A stretch of DNA of 64,000 nt from Agitococcus sp. (GCA_030646715.1 JAUSLJ010000008.1:62001-126000), one strand, 5' to 3'. Numbered from the stretch's first letter, positions 29,006 to 38,496 are shown. The notes: generated by a model from the letters alone, not told the origin. Program-made: numbers and translations.

Positions 29006-29007
29006 GA

Positions 29008-29349
29008 CTACCACCCTTTTCGCTGTAACATTTTATCGAGTAGCCACGCACATAACACCAAGGGGATTAAGGTGGAAATCACCATCACCGCAATAATCTG
29101 TAAGCCTTCTTGCTTAAGCAATGGCCACAAGGTGACAACGCCGACCGACACAGGTAAAAAATAGAGTGCCAAATGCTGCAATAGTTTTGAGGAAAAAAAA
29201 GCCAAACTCTCGGGTACACGGCCATGAATCAGTAAAAACACAAACAACAACACCATGCCCATGATGTTACCTGACAACGGCAAATGTAATAACTGCACGC
29301 TCAACTCGCCTGCCAGCTGAAAGACTAATAAGATAAAAATGGCTTGCAT
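29008..29349 (-). CDS. lrgA: LrgA/CidA family holin-like membrane protein
   Basis: A 113-residue membrane protein with four predicted helices (ILLVFQLAGELSVQLLHLP, MGMVLLFVFLLIHG, LLQHLALYFLPVSVGVVTLW, IIAVMVISTLIPLVLCAWL). The LPVSVG segment is conserved. It is the usual partner of LrgB and is the first gene of a two-gene unit ending at 28266-28289. Named holin-like by topology; holin action has not been shown for most homologues. Confidence 0.9.
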   Translation of the reverse strand: MQAIFILLVFQLAGELSVQLLHLPLSGNIMGMVLLFVFLLIHGRVPESLAFFSSKLLQHLALYFLPVSVGVVTLWPLLKQEGLQIIAVMVISTLIPLVLCAWLLDKMLQRKGW

Positions 29350-29454
29350 GGTTAAAATTCTTCATGATGGGTTTACTGTATCGTGCGCGATTCTTCTGCC
29401 GTTAAATTACTACAGCAAGCCAAAAAACGTTTGCAGGCAATAAATTTCAGACAT

Positions 29455-29485
29455 AAAAAAACCCATAAAAATCATGGGTTTTTTT
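29455..29485 (-). terminator. Intrinsic terminator of the tRNA-Ser gene
   Basis: A 12-bp stem (AAAAAAACCCAT / ATGGGTTTTTTT) with a 7-base loop, 8 bases past the tRNA 3' end on the minus strand; A/T tracts on both sides would let it work in both directions. Confidence 0.85.
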
Positions 29486-29492
29486 ATTTAAT

Positions 29493-29582
29493 TGGCGGAG
29501 AGAGAGGGATTCGAACCCTCGATAGGCTCACACCTACGCCTGATTTCGAGTCAGGTACATTCAACCACTCTGCCACCTCTCC
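29493..29582 (-). tRNA. tRNA-Ser (anticodon CGA)
   Basis: A 90-nt class II tRNA read on the minus strand: acceptor GGAGAGG pairing with TCTCTCC, discriminator G and encoded CCA, anticodon loop CTCGAAA (CGA, reading UCG), a variable arm (TAGGTGTGAGCCTA type) and T-arm GAGGGTTCGAATCCCTC. The long variable arm and G73 are serine identity elements. Confidence 0.97.
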
Positions 29583-29630
29583 GTGAGGCCGCGAAATATA
29601 GCGATTTCGCGTTAGAAACTCAAGCTAAAT

Positions 29631-29870
29631 TTATAATGGAACGGCTGTATCTACCGTATCCGCCGCTTTATCAATAGCAACATCAGCACTTTCTAGAGAC
29701 GCATCTACTTTGTTACCCGCTACAGGCACAATAGAAACAACCGCACCAACAACACTAGCTGTAGCGCCGACGATACGCATAGGCGTAGTCACCACTTTAG
29801 TCAAAAAACAACCACTCAAGCTCATGGTTAAAGCCACAGCAATCGCCACTTTCAATACATTGTTTAACAT
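29631..29870 (-). CDS. Small lipoprotein
   Basis: A 79-residue predicted lipoprotein. MLNNVLKVAIAVALTMSLSGC is a lipoprotein signal with lipobox LSGC; the mature part FLTKVVTTPMRIVGATASVV has a short hydrophobic stretch, then VSIVPVAGNKVDASLESADVAIDKAADTVDTA, an alanine/aspartate-rich tail. It resembles the DUF6726-type small lipoproteins (VPVxG followed by DxAxDxxD), from memory. It starts 11 bases after purC and is probably co-transcribed. Function unknown; an ATP-independent envelope role is likely. Confidence 0.7.
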   Translation of the reverse strand: MLNNVLKVAIAVALTMSLSGCFLTKVVTTPMRIVGATASVVGAVVSIVPVAGNKVDASLESADVAIDKAADTVDTAVPL

Positions 29871-29881
29871 ACTATTTATCC

Positions 29882-30592
29882 TTAAAAGGTAATACCTAAA
29901 CGATGACCTACTTCTTCATAGGCCTCGACCACGTCACCCAAACCTTGACGGAAACGATCTTTATCAAGCTTTTTACGCGTGTCTTTATCCCACAAACGGC
30001 ACCCGTCTGGCGAGAACTCATCACCCAAGATAATACGATTATGGAAAACACCAAACTCAAGTTTGAAGTCTACCAACAGCATATTACCCGCAGAAAACAA
30101 CTCTTTAAGCACATTATTGACTTGGAAAGATAACTCTTTCATCCGTGCTAATTGATCTTCAGTAGCCCAACCAAACGACTTAACGTGCGACTCGTTAACC
30201 ATTGGGTCACCTAAGGCATCATTCTTTAAGAACAATTCAAAGGTTGGAGGAGTTAGCTCTAAACCTTCTGTCACACCCAAACGACGCACCAAACTGCCCG
30301 CCGCAAAGTTACGCACGACACATTCCACAGGAATCATATCGAGTTTTTTCACGACCACTTCATTAGGATTTAATAAGCGCTCAAAATGCGTTTCGATACC
30401 TGCTTCAGCCAGTTTCTGCATGATAAAGGCATTGAATGCATTATTGACACGGCCTTTACGCGCTAATTGTTCAATTCTTTTGCCATCAAAAGCTGACGTG
30501 TCATCACGAAAGACGAGAATTAAATAATCCGCTTCATCGGTGGTATAAACCGATTTGGCCTTACCTGTGTACAACAACTCACGTTTTTCCAT
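29882..30592 (-). CDS. purC: Phosphoribosylaminoimidazole-succinocarboxamide synthase
   Basis: A 236-residue SAICAR synthetase of purine synthesis. Seen: [20 protein letters not shown] with the nucleotide-binding Lys, [37 protein letters not shown] and [15 protein letters not shown] (metal-binding). The start is ATG 30592, giving E. coli-like length (237); the TTG at 30604 only adds four residues. It follows bamC by 63 bases in the dapA-bamC-purC order typical of gammaproteobacteria. Confidence 0.96.
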   Translation of the reverse strand: MEKRELLYTGKAKSVYTTDEADYLILVFRDDTSAFDGKRIEQLARKGRVNNAFNAFIMQKLAEAGIETHFERLLNPNEVVVKKLDMIPVECVVRNFAAGSLVRRLGVTEGLELTPPTFELFLKNDALGDPMVNESHVKSFGWATEDQLARMKELSFQVNNVLKELFSAGNMLLVDFKLEFGVFHNRIILGDEFSPDGCRLWDKDTRKKLDKDRFRQGLGDVVEAYEEVGHRLGITF

Positions 30593-30655
30593 AGCACTTC
30601 TCAACTGGAAACAAGGTCAACTGAAAATAGGGATACACTCCCCGTCACGTTATTT

Positions 30656-31261
30656 TTAGCTCGGCCAATGATTTAATATACGTTCAAATGTCTGTTGACT
30701 TAGCTCTGACTCAGCCAAGGTATCATCATCTTTTTGCAAAGAAATCACATTGTCATTGCTTGTACGAATCACTTTAAGCTGATACGCCGTACTTTTACCA
30801 TCTTTGTTTAAATCAACAAAATATAAGCCTAATGTCTGATTACGATCAGACACTTTAATATTGGCGGCTGATAAAGCTTTATTGAGAGTATCCCAAACTT
30901 GCAAAATATCACCGCTCATTTGCAACACAGGATGACCATTACCATCATTGACTATTTGTGGCTTCGAAGCTAACGCTGTTGGCTTCGAGTCAACCGCCAA
31001 AGATTGTCCAGCCACTACCAAAGGTTTAGGCAATGGTGCAACAAAACGTTGTTTACGACCTTTGCCTTGAACTAAAACAACTGTTTGTTCAGGTGTAGCA
31101 ATTTCAGGTATCACATACAAGGGCTTAATACTACGACTATCAGCCGTTGGCACCACTAAAGGCGGTACATTTTTTGCCTGAAGATAATCTAAAGAGCGAT
31201 CTGGCAATAAACTGCAAGCACCCAAAGATAGCAAAGCCAACAATACGGGAAAAATCCGCAT
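30656..31261 (-). CDS. bamC: Outer-membrane assembly lipoprotein BamC (short form)
   Basis: A 201-residue lipoprotein of the BAM complex. MRIFPVLLALLSLGAC is the lipoprotein signal with Cys16, then SLLPDRSLDYLQAKNVPPLVVPTADSR, the unstructured BamD-binding segment, and residues ~110-200 form one helix-grip-like domain (GDILQVWDTLNKALSAANIKVSD...TFERILNHWPS). E. coli BamC has 344 residues and two such domains, so this form lacks one. It lies one base upstream of the dapA stop (dapA ends 31263), within the dapA-bamC-purC unit. Confidence 0.85.
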   Translation of the reverse strand: MRIFPVLLALLSLGACSLLPDRSLDYLQAKNVPPLVVPTADSRSIKPLYVIPEIATPEQTVVLVQGKGRKQRFVAPLPKPLVVAGQSLAVDSKPTALASKPQIVNDGNGHPVLQMSGDILQVWDTLNKALSAANIKVSDRNQTLGLYFVDLNKDGKSTAYQLKVIRTSNDNVISLQKDDDTLAESELSQQTFERILNHWPS

Positions 31262-31262
31262 A

Positions 31263-32135
31263 TTATATTCCTGCCTGTTGTAGGGCGTTAATTACAGTGG
31301 TGTGGCAATTTTCCGCTAAAGGAGTCAATGGCAAACGAATTCCCGCCTCCATTCTTCCCATATGCACTAAAGCCCATTTCACAGGAATAGGGTTAGACTC
31401 AACAAATAAATCTCGATGTAACGCAGTTAATGGCTCATTTAGTTTTTTTGCCAACTCTGCATTGCCTGCTAATGCCGCTTCGCAGACTGCACTCATCGCT
31501 TTAGGGGCGACATTAGCTGTCACTGAAATATTGCCTTTTGCACCCAACAGAATTAATTCGTAAGCTGTGCCATCATCGCCCGAATAAACGGCCATTTTAT
31601 CGCCAACCAAATTAATTAATTCTTGGCCACGCACTAGGTTACCCGTCGCATCTTTGATACCAACGATATTCGGAATGCCCGCTAAACGAGCAACCGTTGC
31701 ATTGTGCATATCAACGCCCGTACGACCTGGTACATTATATAAAATTTGGGGGATAGCAACGGCTTCGGCGACAGCTTTGTAATGCTGATATAGGCCTTCT
31801 TGGGTCGGTTTATTATAATAAGGAGTTACCAATAAACAGGCATCTGCGCCCGCATCTTTAGCCGATTGCGTTAATTCAATGGCTTCGCGGGTTGAATTAG
31901 CGCCTGTTCCTGCAATCACAGGAATACGGCCATTAACAGTCGCTATAACGGCTTTAATGACCGCACAATGTTCATCAACCGTTAATGTCGCTGATTCGCC
32001 TGTGGTGCCGACAGCAACAATACCGTGCGTACCTTCAGCAACATGCCATTCAACCAATGACTTCAGTGCAGACCAGTCAATTTCACCATTGATGTGCATG
32101 GGGGTGACCAAAGCGACCAAACTGCCCGTAATCAT
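31263..32135 (-). CDS. dapA: 4-hydroxy-tetrahydrodipicolinate synthase
   Basis: A 290-residue TIM-barrel aldolase condensing pyruvate and aspartate semialdehyde in lysine and DAP synthesis. Seen: [28 protein letters not shown] (pyruvate loop), the Tyr of [24 protein letters not shown] and the Schiff-base Lys in [13 protein letters not shown] 32135 has GGAG 9 bases upstream; the ATG at 32150 would add five unconserved residues. It leads the dapA-bamC-purC-lipoprotein operon. Confidence 0.96.
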   Translation of the reverse strand: MITGSLVALVTPMHINGEIDWSALKSLVEWHVAEGTHGIVAVGTTGESATLTVDEHCAVIKAVIATVNGRIPVIAGTGANSTREAIELTQSAKDAGADACLLVTPYYNKPTQEGLYQHYKAVAEAVAIPQILYNVPGRTGVDMHNATVARLAGIPNIVGIKDATGNLVRGQELINLVGDKMAVYSGDDGTAYELILLGAKGNISVTANVAPKAMSAVCEAALAGNAELAKKLNEPLTALHRDLFVESNPIPVKWALVHMGRMEAGIRLPLTPLAENCHTTVINALQQAGI

Positions 32136-32249
32136 GACTGTACTCTCCACTGTGCTTGAAAGCCGATAATGTTAGCGTTGACACACCGCTAAATACAAGC
32201 GATGTTGCTGCGCGACAATAAACTAACAACAAAAACACCTAAAAAGCAA

Positions 32250-32274
32250 AAAGCCGACTTAAAAAGTCGGCTTT
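32250..32274 (-). terminator. Intrinsic terminator of tRNA-Gly
   Basis: An 11-bp perfect stem (AAAGCCGACTT / AAGTCGGCTTT, 3-base loop) 6 bases beyond the tRNA CCA end on the minus strand. Confidence 0.8.
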
Positions 32275-32280
32275 AAAACT

Positions 32281-32356
<76 letters not shown>

Positions 32357-32406
32357 GTTTGTAGGAGGTGCATTTTAGACGTTTTTTTTAAATCGTCAAG
32401 TAGGTT

Positions 32407-32970
32407 TTAATCTGACTGACTTAAATCTGGCCAAGCAGCCTTTAAATATATCAACATTGACCAAATTGTCAGCACTACTGCCACATATAACAAGACATAA
32501 CCCAAATAATTAAGCGTGGGATGTTGCACTAACAACACGGTAATCGCCGTCATTTGCGCGGTAGTTTTCCATTTACCAATATGAGAAACCGCGACATTGG
32601 CGCGTTTACCTAATTCTGCCATCCATTCGCGCAAAGCAGAAATAGCAATTTCACGAGAAATAATGACAATGGCAGGCATCACCATCCAAATAGTATGGTG
32701 TGATTGCACCAAAATCACTAAAGCCGCTGCGACCATTAATTTATCGGCCACTGGATCTAAGAAACGGCCAAATGCCGACGTTTGGTCAAGAATACGTGCC
32801 AAATAACCATCAAACCAATCGGTGATTGCCGCCAATAAAAAAACCATTGCGGTGAGCCAATGCTGCCACGGAAATTCTGGTAAATAGGCCAAAAACACTA
32901 AGACAGGGATTAATAAAACCCGCATCAGCGTGAGAATATTGGGGATGTTCCACAAGCGTTTGTTGGTCAA
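32407..32970 (-). CDS. pgsA: CDP-diacylglycerol-glycerol-3-phosphate 3-phosphatidyltransferase
   Basis: A 187-residue membrane enzyme making phosphatidylglycerol phosphate. It has the CDP-alcohol phosphotransferase motif (D-x2-DG-x2-AR-x8-G-x3-D-x3-D) from DWFDGYLAR to FLDPVADK at residues ~45-75, and several hydrophobic helices. It follows uvrC by 34 bases; uvrY-uvrC-pgsA is a conserved gammaproteobacterial unit, often followed by tRNA genes as here. Confidence 0.95.
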   Translation of the reverse strand: MTNKRLWNIPNILTLMRVLLIPVLVFLAYLPEFPWQHWLTAMVFLLAAITDWFDGYLARILDQTSAFGRFLDPVADKLMVAAALVILVQSHHTIWMVMPAIVIISREIAISALREWMAELGKRANVAVSHIGKWKTTAQMTAITVLLVQHPTLNYLGYVLLYVAVVLTIWSMLIYLKAAWPDLSQSD

Positions 32971-33004
32971 AAGCGCGACTCCAACCTCAAAATTTCAATA
33001 AATA

Positions 33005-34819
33005 CTAATGTAAGATACCATAAATCGTCTCAGCAAGGGCTAAACCAATACTCGGCACCTCCGCCAACTCTTTAATACTTGCGGTTAATACACCTTGCAA
33101 ACCACCAAAATGATTTAATAACTCTCTTCTTCGTTTGGCGCCTAAACGAGGAATTGCCTCAAGGGGCGATGTTCTACGCGCTTTATCACGCTTCGCTCGA
33201 TGCTTAGTAATAGCAAAACGATGGGCTTCATCACGTATATATTGAATAACGTGCAAAGCAATAGCATCAGGTGCTAATTGCAGCGTTTCACCATTCGCAA
33301 AATGTAAAGTTTCTAAACCTGCTTTACGCCCCTCGCCTTTCGATACGCCCACCAACAATACTGAATCAATATTTAAACTGGCCAATACTCTTTTTGCTTG
33401 GGTCAACTGCCCTTTGCCACCATCAATTAACAAAATATCAGGTAGTGGACTATCGGCACTGACTTTGCTAAATCGTCGCGTTAAGGCCTGCTCCATCGCC
33501 GCGTAATCATCGCCGCCGACAATATCTTTAATTAAATAATGACGATAATCGCGCTTTTTTGCACCTTGACTATCAAAGACCACACAGGAAGCCACCGTAG
33601 CTTCCCCTTGAGTATGACTAATATCAAAACATTCTAAACGTTGAGGAGGAAACTCCAACCCTAAAACCTGTTGTAAAGCAGACAAACGTGCTGTTACTTG
33701 GATTTTATTAACCATTCGCGCTTTTAATGCCTCTACGGCATTCAATTGTGCTAACGACAACCAAGCGGCTCGATCTTCTTTTACTCGTGACTTAATCATC
33801 ATTTTTTGGCCGTAGCTTTGCTGTAGTGCCTGCACCAAACACGCACTGTCATCTGCACTCAAACTAGGACTAGTAATAATTTCTTTGGGTAAGTCACGGG
33901 TTTGTTGCCAATAAAAGCTAGCTAAGAACTCACTTAAGACCTCTGACAATTCGTACTCGGCCGTTTCAGGAAAATAGCTTTTGCTACCTAAAACGCGCCC
34001 ACCACGTACAAATAATACTTGCACACACAACAGCCCCGATTGCTCGGCAACTGCAAAAATATCGGCTTCACCTTGCTCACAATAAACCGATTGTTGTGCC
34101 TGTATTTGTCGCAATGCCGATAATTGGTCGCGATAAACAACCGCTGACTCAAAAGCTAATTGCGCTGAAGCTTGCTCCATTTTTTCGATTAAGTTTTGTT
34201 GCAGCTCACTATTTTTCCCCGTTAAAAAACGGACGGTACTAGCGACATCTTGGGCATAATCTTCAGGACTAATTAAACCCACACAAGGCGCACGACAGCG
34301 TTTTATTTGATATTGCAGACAGGGTCTTTCTCGATTTCTAAACGTACTGTCCTCGCACTGGCGCAATTGAAACAGCTTTTGCAACAACAACAAACAGTCA
34401 TGTACTGCTTGGCTATTGGGATAAGGGCCAAATACTTTACCTTGTTGACTACCATGTTTACCACGCTGCCAACTAATACGAGGATAAGGCTTATCATCAG
34501 AGACGACAATGTAAGGGTAAGATTTATCATCTCTTAATAAAATATTATACGGAGGCTTTAGGGTTTTAATCAGGTTTTGTTCGAGCAATAACGCTTCGGT
34601 TTCAGAGGTGGTAATCGTTAATTCAATATCACAAATTTTTGCGACTAAAGCCTGAGTTTTAGGGTGAGTAATATTTTTCTGAAAATAAGAACCGACACGG
34701 TTTTTTAAGACTTTTGCTTTGCCCACATATAAAATTTCACCTTGTGCGCCCAACATACGATACACGCCCGGCAAGGTGGGTAAAGTAGCAATAATAGCTG
34801 TTAATTTTTCACTTAACAT
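33005..34819 (-). CDS. uvrC: Excinuclease ABC subunit C
   Basis: A 604-residue nucleotide-excision repair nuclease making both incisions in the UvrBC complex. N-terminal GIY-YIG domain ([20 protein letters not shown]), UvrB-binding helical UVR segment (residues ~200-235, [15 protein letters not shown]), the RNase-H-like endonuclease ([28 protein letters not shown]) and a C-terminal HhH pair ([18 protein letters not shown]). ATG 34819 gives [20 protein letters not shown] and a length near E. coli (610); upstream TTG 34870 lacks a ribosome-binding site. It is cotranscribed with uvrY (59-base gap). Confidence 0.95.
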   Translation of the reverse strand: MLSEKLTAIIATLPTLPGVYRMLGAQGEILYVGKAKVLKNRVGSYFQKNITHPKTQALVAKICDIELTITTSETEALLLEQNLIKTLKPPYNILLRDDKSYPYIVVSDDKPYPRISWQRGKHGSQQGKVFGPYPNSQAVHDCLLLLQKLFQLRQCEDSTFRNRERPCLQYQIKRCRAPCVGLISPEDYAQDVASTVRFLTGKNSELQQNLIEKMEQASAQLAFESAVVYRDQLSALRQIQAQQSVYCEQGEADIFAVAEQSGLLCVQVLFVRGGRVLGSKSYFPETAEYELSEVLSEFLASFYWQQTRDLPKEIITSPSLSADDSACLVQALQQSYGQKMMIKSRVKEDRAAWLSLAQLNAVEALKARMVNKIQVTARLSALQQVLGLEFPPQRLECFDISHTQGEATVASCVVFDSQGAKKRDYRHYLIKDIVGGDDYAAMEQALTRRFSKVSADSPLPDILLIDGGKGQLTQAKRVLASLNIDSVLLVGVSKGEGRKAGLETLHFANGETLQLAPDAIALHVIQYIRDEAHRFAITKHRAKRDKARRTSPLEAIPRLGAKRRRELLNHFGGLQGVLTASIKELAEVPSIGLALAETIYGILH

Positions 34820-34878
34820 AATAGTAGCTGGCCACGAGCCATATTGAACCGTAGCTTTGGCAACAAACAAAAAAGGAT

Positions 34879-35532
34879 TTAGTTGTTTTTATCACTTTGC
34901 ACCAAACCAAAACGCAGAGCGAGATGCAATATTTTTACATCACTATCAACAGCTAATTTTTCATAAATTCTATAACGATAAGTACTAATGGTTTTTGGAC
35001 TAATGAACATACTGTCGGCAATTTCTTGATTACTTTGGCAGTTAACAATCATCATCGCTACTTGCATTTCTCGCTCTGATAATAATTCGAATGGTGACTC
35101 AGTAATTTTATCTTTTTCGAGCCAATTACCCGCCAATTGTGCGGCGACATCTGCGCTCAAATAACGCTGCCCAGCGGCCACTTTACGAATCGCCAAGACC
35201 ATTTCCTGCAAGCCAGTCCCCTTAGTGATATAACCTAAAGCCCCTGCTTTTAAAATACGCGAAGGAAAAGGCTCTTCTTCGCAAATCGTTACCACTAAAA
35301 TAGCAACCTGAGGAAATGAATGCGCTAATTTACGCGTCGCTTCAATGCCACCAATACCCGGCATTTGTACATCCATCAAAACCACTGTCGGTTTTAATTT
35401 TCGCACCATAGCCAACGCATCTTCACCATTACAAGCTTCGCCAACAACGGTAATATCGCTAACATCAGACAGCATCCGACTCATGCCCATTCGCACCAGT
35501 TCATGGTCGTCAACCAATAGTACTTTAATCAA
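34879..35532 (-). CDS. uvrY: Response regulator UvrY/GacA (LuxR family)
   Basis: A 217-residue response regulator. Receiver domain at residues 1-120: acidic pocket [13 protein letters not shown], phosphorylated Asp54 in [15 protein letters not shown] and Lys in YITKGTG. LuxR-type HTH at ~148-205: [43 protein letters not shown]. It is closely similar to E. coli UvrY in length and motifs, so it probably answers a BarA/GacS-type kinase and activates CsrA-antagonising small RNAs. The cognate kinase is not in the window. It heads the uvrY-uvrC-pgsA unit. Confidence 0.93.
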   Translation of the reverse strand: MIKVLLVDDHELVRMGMSRMLSDVSDITVVGEACNGEDALAMVRKLKPTVVLMDVQMPGIGGIEATRKLAHSFPQVAILVVTICEEEPFPSRILKAGALGYITKGTGLQEMVLAIRKVAAGQRYLSADVAAQLAGNWLEKDKITESPFELLSEREMQVAMMIVNCQSNQEIADSMFISPKTISTYRYRIYEKLAVDSDVKILHLALRFGLVQSDKNN

Positions 35533-36027
35533 AGTTTATCCCCTCATCTTCTACCATAATACCTCAATCACCCTCTTAGATTTTAGCCAATGTGAATTTT
35601 TTATCGCCATGAGCCTAAATCTAACGTGAGCCAATTATGTTATCTAGATCACAATAAAATGAGCAAAAATCGCTATAACAAAGTTAATATTTGTCTTACA
35701 ATCGTTATCTTGTATAAATAAAAACCAAAAAAAAAGTTATCCGATTAGTTGTAAATTTGCGTGATGAATTTAAGCCACAATCAGGATTTCAGCCATTAAC
35801 AATCATTTTGTTACAAAACCTTCATTAAGATTGTCATGGACTTTGCATATTAGAAAAAATAGTCCATGCTTAGAGTAACTACTTTACTTGCCAATTGTGA
35901 GTTGGAATAACAGCCCAATCAAAAACACTGTTTATTCGGACTCAGGGAAAATGAATTCCCCACTTCTTAGTCTGCGGCTATTGCCCTGCCGCTGGCTTTT
36001 TGTTTTTAGTTGAAATGGGTCGTTATT
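35533..36027. other. 495-base divergent intergenic region
   Basis: It lies between uvrY (-) and pbpG (+). On the plus strand a promoter-like pair TTGTCT (35691-35696) and TATAAA (35713-35718), spacer 16, could start a transcript of ~280 nt reaching the terminator-like hairpin at 35974-36007. Several GGA triplets occur between 35780 and 35950. A half-site CTTACA resembling one arm of a GacA box lies at 35695-35700, but the second arm is absent. No coding frame is seen. Confidence 0.5.
35974..36007 (+). terminator. Terminator-like hairpin ahead of pbpG
   Basis: GCGGC (35974-35978) pairs with GCCGC (35988-35992), 9-base loop, then TGG, CTTTTTGTTTTT. It is 20 bases before the pbpG start and could end a leader or small RNA. 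A second small hairpin (GGGAA / TTCCC) lies at 35945-35960. Confidence 0.5.
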
Positions 36028-37323
36028 ATGAATAAACCTACTGCTTTTTTTCCGACATTACTGTTGAGCTTAGCTATTTCGTTGAGCTTTGCAGGCTTTG
36101 CCGAAGCAAAAGAGCCTAACTCTGACGCTAAACACTCCGTCTCACATAGCAGTAAAAATACTGCTAAAAAAGAAGTTACGGTGAATAAAAGCAAAAAAAA
36201 GAAAGTCGCGGCCAGCAAAAAGTCAGCAAAGAGCGAAAAAGTTGCGTTAAAAGACGCTAAAAAAGTCAAAATCAGTGCAAAAAACAAAGCCAACAAAACG
36301 GAAAAAACTGCCAAAAAAACCAGCAAAACCGAAAAAGTAGCCAAAAAGTCACTGAAAAATGGTAAAACGGTAGCGCAAAAATATACGCCTAGCACCAAAG
36401 TTGAGCGTGATGCGCAGCGTAAAGATCGTAATCGTGAAAAACTATCAAAGATTTCTCGTACAGGTAAAATCTCGCAAGCTGCTAAATATGCCGCTAAGCC
36501 TGTGATTATTGCCAGTACACCTGTTGCCGCCGTTGCTTCCATTCGTAACTCTATTCAACAATCTTCCAACACACCTTTAACTTTAAATGTTGAATCTAGA
36601 GCCGCATTAGTGATGAACGCCGTGACAGGTGAAGTGTTATACTCCAAAAATACCGAACAAGCATTACCCATCGCCTCTATTACCAAGCTCATGACGGTGA
36701 TGGTAGTTTTAGATGCCGCTCAAGCTTTGGACGAGCCCATCACTATTACCGATGATGATGTTGACAGAATGCGTAATACCACCTCGCGCTTAAAAGTGGG
36801 CGCGGTATTATCGCGTGCAGAGTTAATGTTACTAGCATTAATGTCGTCAGAAAATCGTGCAGCTCATGCCCTAGCGCGAAACTATGTTGGTGGCACACCT
36901 GCGGCACTCGCGGCAATGAATCGTAAAGCTCACGCCATTGGCATGAGCAACTCACGTTTTTTTGATGGTACAGGTTTAAGCAGTGGCAATGTCGCCACTC
37001 CTAAAGACTTAGCCTTGATGGTAAAAGCATCAACAACTTACCCACTGATTCGCCGCTTCTCGACAACTTCTGAACACGCGGTTGCTATCAATAACAATGT
37101 TCAACAGTTTCGCAATACCAATTATTTGGTGAAAAGCCCCGATTGGGAAATTGGAGTCTCCAAGACTGGCTTTATAAATGAAGCGGGTAAATGTTTAGTG
37201 ATGCAAGCCAAAATCAAACAAACACCTGTGGTGATCGTATTAATGGACTCGATGGGTAAATATACGCGTATTGGCGATGCACAACGGGTTAAAAAATGGT
37301 TAGAAGCGGTACCAGCCAACTAA
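36028..37323 (+). CDS. pbpG: D-alanyl-D-alanine endopeptidase (PBP7-type) with lysine-rich N-terminal segment
   Basis: A 431-residue protein. MNKPTAFFPTLLLSLAISL with FAGFAEA is a Sec signal peptide. Residues ~30-150 are a low-complexity Lys/Ala/Ser segment (KKKKVAASKKSAKSEKVALK and similar blocks) resembling histone H1-like tails. Residues ~185-430 are the penicillin-binding peptidase: SxxK in IASITKLMTVM, SxN in MSSENRAAHAL and KTG in SKTGFINEAG. E. coli PBP7 has about 310 residues and no such tail, so the basic segment is an insertion. It could bind anionic wall polymers or LPS, an inference. The TTG at 36010 was rejected for ATG 36028. Confidence 0.9.
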   Translation: MNKPTAFFPTLLLSLAISLSFAGFAEAKEPNSDAKHSVSHSSKNTAKKEVTVNKSKKKKVAASKKSAKSEKVALKDAKKVKISAKNKANKTEKTAKKTSKTEKVAKKSLKNGKTVAQKYTPSTKVERDAQRKDRNREKLSKISRTGKISQAAKYAAKPVIIASTPVAAVASIRNSIQQSSNTPLTLNVESRAALVMNAVTGEVLYSKNTEQALPIASITKLMTVMVVLDAAQALDEPITITDDDVDRMRNTTSRLKVGAVLSRAELMLLALMSSENRAAHALARNYVGGTPAALAAMNRKAHAIGMSNSRFFDGTGLSSGNVATPKDLALMVKASTTYPLIRRFSTTSEHAVAINNNVQQFRNTNYLVKSPDWEIGVSKTGFINEAGKCLVMQAKIKQTPVVIVLMDSMGKYTRIGDAQRVKKWLEAVPAN

Positions 37324-37351
37324 AACCCATTTCATCTCTCGCCATTCACTT

Positions 37352-37384
37352 AAAAAGCCTCTACCCTAGTTAGAGGCTTTTTTT
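37352..37384 (+). terminator. Intrinsic terminator of pbpG
   Basis: AAAAAGCCTCTA / TAGAGGCTTTTT, 12-bp stem with a 7-base loop and a T-run, 29 bases beyond the pbpG stop. Confidence 0.88.
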
Positions 37385-37400
37385 ATTGAGATTAAAAATT

Positions 37401-37952
37401 ATGTTTGAACGTTATGCACTTTCTGAGGCCACCTTAGAAAAACTAGAAACCTTTTTAGATAGTGAAGAAAATGAACACGGCCTAGACTTTTGCGGCACCC
37501 ATGGTTTTTTATGTGCTATTACTGTTGGCCCAGTCGTCGAAGCCAGTGTTTGGTTAGATGCCTTGTTTGAAGGTCAAGTTTATAGTGACTTAGTGGATGA
37601 TTTAATGGCATGGCAAAAAAGCATTCACGCCTTGCTCTATCATGAACGCACATTACATTTACCGTGTGATTTAGTCGTCGAAGCCGAAGAAAACTCCCTC
37701 ACCGATTGGTGCGTCGGTTTTATGGAAGGCATGTTAAGCAATGAAGAAGCATGGTACGACCATGATGAAGATGCAATCATTGAACTCACCCTTCCAATGG
37801 TAACGATTAGTGGTTTAGTGGAAGACGAAGAACTCGACAAACTACGTGCCAATCGTAAACTCTTACAACAACTAGCGCGTGAAATACCTGAAGTATTAAC
37901 CGAGTTATATTTGTTTTTTCATGCGCCTAATACGCCTAAACAAGATAAGTAA
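37401..37952 (+). CDS. UPF0149 (YecA/YgfB-like) family protein
   Basis: A 183-residue acidic protein of the UPF0149 family. Seen: SEATLEKLETFLDS and HGFLCAITVGPVVEASVWLD at the N-terminus, and LTDWCVGFMEGMLSNEEAWYD, the family signature around residue 100. It lacks a C-terminal SEC-C zinc motif found in some YecA proteins. ATG 37401 was preferred to a TTG at 37386. It starts 17 bases after the pbpG terminator and is followed 15 bases on by the GyrI-like gene, so the two may share a transcript. Function unknown. Confidence 0.8.
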   Translation: MFERYALSEATLEKLETFLDSEENEHGLDFCGTHGFLCAITVGPVVEASVWLDALFEGQVYSDLVDDLMAWQKSIHALLYHERTLHLPCDLVVEAEENSLTDWCVGFMEGMLSNEEAWYDHDEDAIIELTLPMVTISGLVEDEELDKLRANRKLLQQLAREIPEVLTELYLFFHAPNTPKQDK

Positions 37953-37967
37953 TCTAACAGTATTACC

Positions 37968-38435
37968 ATGACTCAATTCACACCCACATTTAAAAATGGT
38001 CAAGCTGCGTTGTTAACTGGCATACGTCATTATCATCTTTACACGGATGCAGCGACGGGTATTCCTCAACAATGGCTAAGATTTAATGAGTTGCGTCAAT
38101 CATCAAATCCTACTCTGAGTGGTGTGAGTTATGGTGTCGTGTGTGGTAGCGATGCCGATGGCTTTGAATATATGTCCGCGGTAGAAACACATTCATTTGA
38201 CAGTTTTAATGTGGGTGAAGGACGATTGAAACTGCTACCGCAACATTATTTAGTTCTCATACATGAAGGTAATATTTCCTCCATTAAAGAGACGTGGCAG
38301 GCCATTTGGCAGTGGTTACCGACTACTGCGTATAAGATTGCTCATAAACCTGTTTTTGAACGTTATGATGAACGATTTAATGGCAACACTGGTAATGGCT
38401 TAGTGGAGTTATGGATTCCTATTGAGCAAAATTAA
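37968..38435 (+). CDS. GyrI-like / AraC effector-binding domain protein
   Basis: A 155-residue protein resembling the GyrI-like small-molecule-binding domain: WLRFNELRQS near residue 36, then SYGVVCGSDADGFEYMSAVE and a VFERYDERFN...VELWIPI ending, the FE.Y/YIPI pattern of this fold. Stand-alone members bind hydrophobic ligands or, as in GyrI (SbmC), DNA gyrase. No DNA-binding domain is attached. Substrate unknown. It ends at terminator 38451-38477. Confidence 0.75.
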   Translation: MTQFTPTFKNGQAALLTGIRHYHLYTDAATGIPQQWLRFNELRQSSNPTLSGVSYGVVCGSDADGFEYMSAVETHSFDSFNVGEGRLKLLPQHYLVLIHEGNISSIKETWQAIWQWLPTTAYKIAHKPVFERYDERFNGNTGNGLVELWIPIEQN

Positions 38436-38450
38436 GTGCAGTTGAAATAT

Positions 38451-38477
38451 AAAAAGGCGCGTAAACTGTGCCTTTTT
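38451..38477. terminator. Terminator between convergent genes
   Basis: AAAAAGGC / GCCTTTTT with an 11-base loop, between the GyrI-like gene (+) and trhO (-), 15 and 19 bases from their stops; A- and T-tracts allow use from both sides. Confidence 0.8.
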
Positions 38478-38496
38478 ATTTATCTAAATCAACTAG

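Noticed and set aside
29383..29677. Two overlapping frames spelling GERGIRTLDRLTPTPDF-like and AEREGFEPSIGSHLR-like peptides
   Set aside because: They are frames through the tRNA-Ser gene, a well-known source of false proteins; they have no ribosome-binding site.
36150..36400. Tandem-looking AAAAA-rich repeats that could suggest a CRISPR or simple-sequence array
   Set aside because: They are codon repeats for lysine in pbpG with no regular unit or spacers; no CRISPR array is in the window.
36006..36542. 178-codon frame on the minus strand, rich in Phe and Leu
   Set aside because: It is the antisense of the lysine-rich pbpG segment; poly-Lys AAA codons read as TTT on the other strand.
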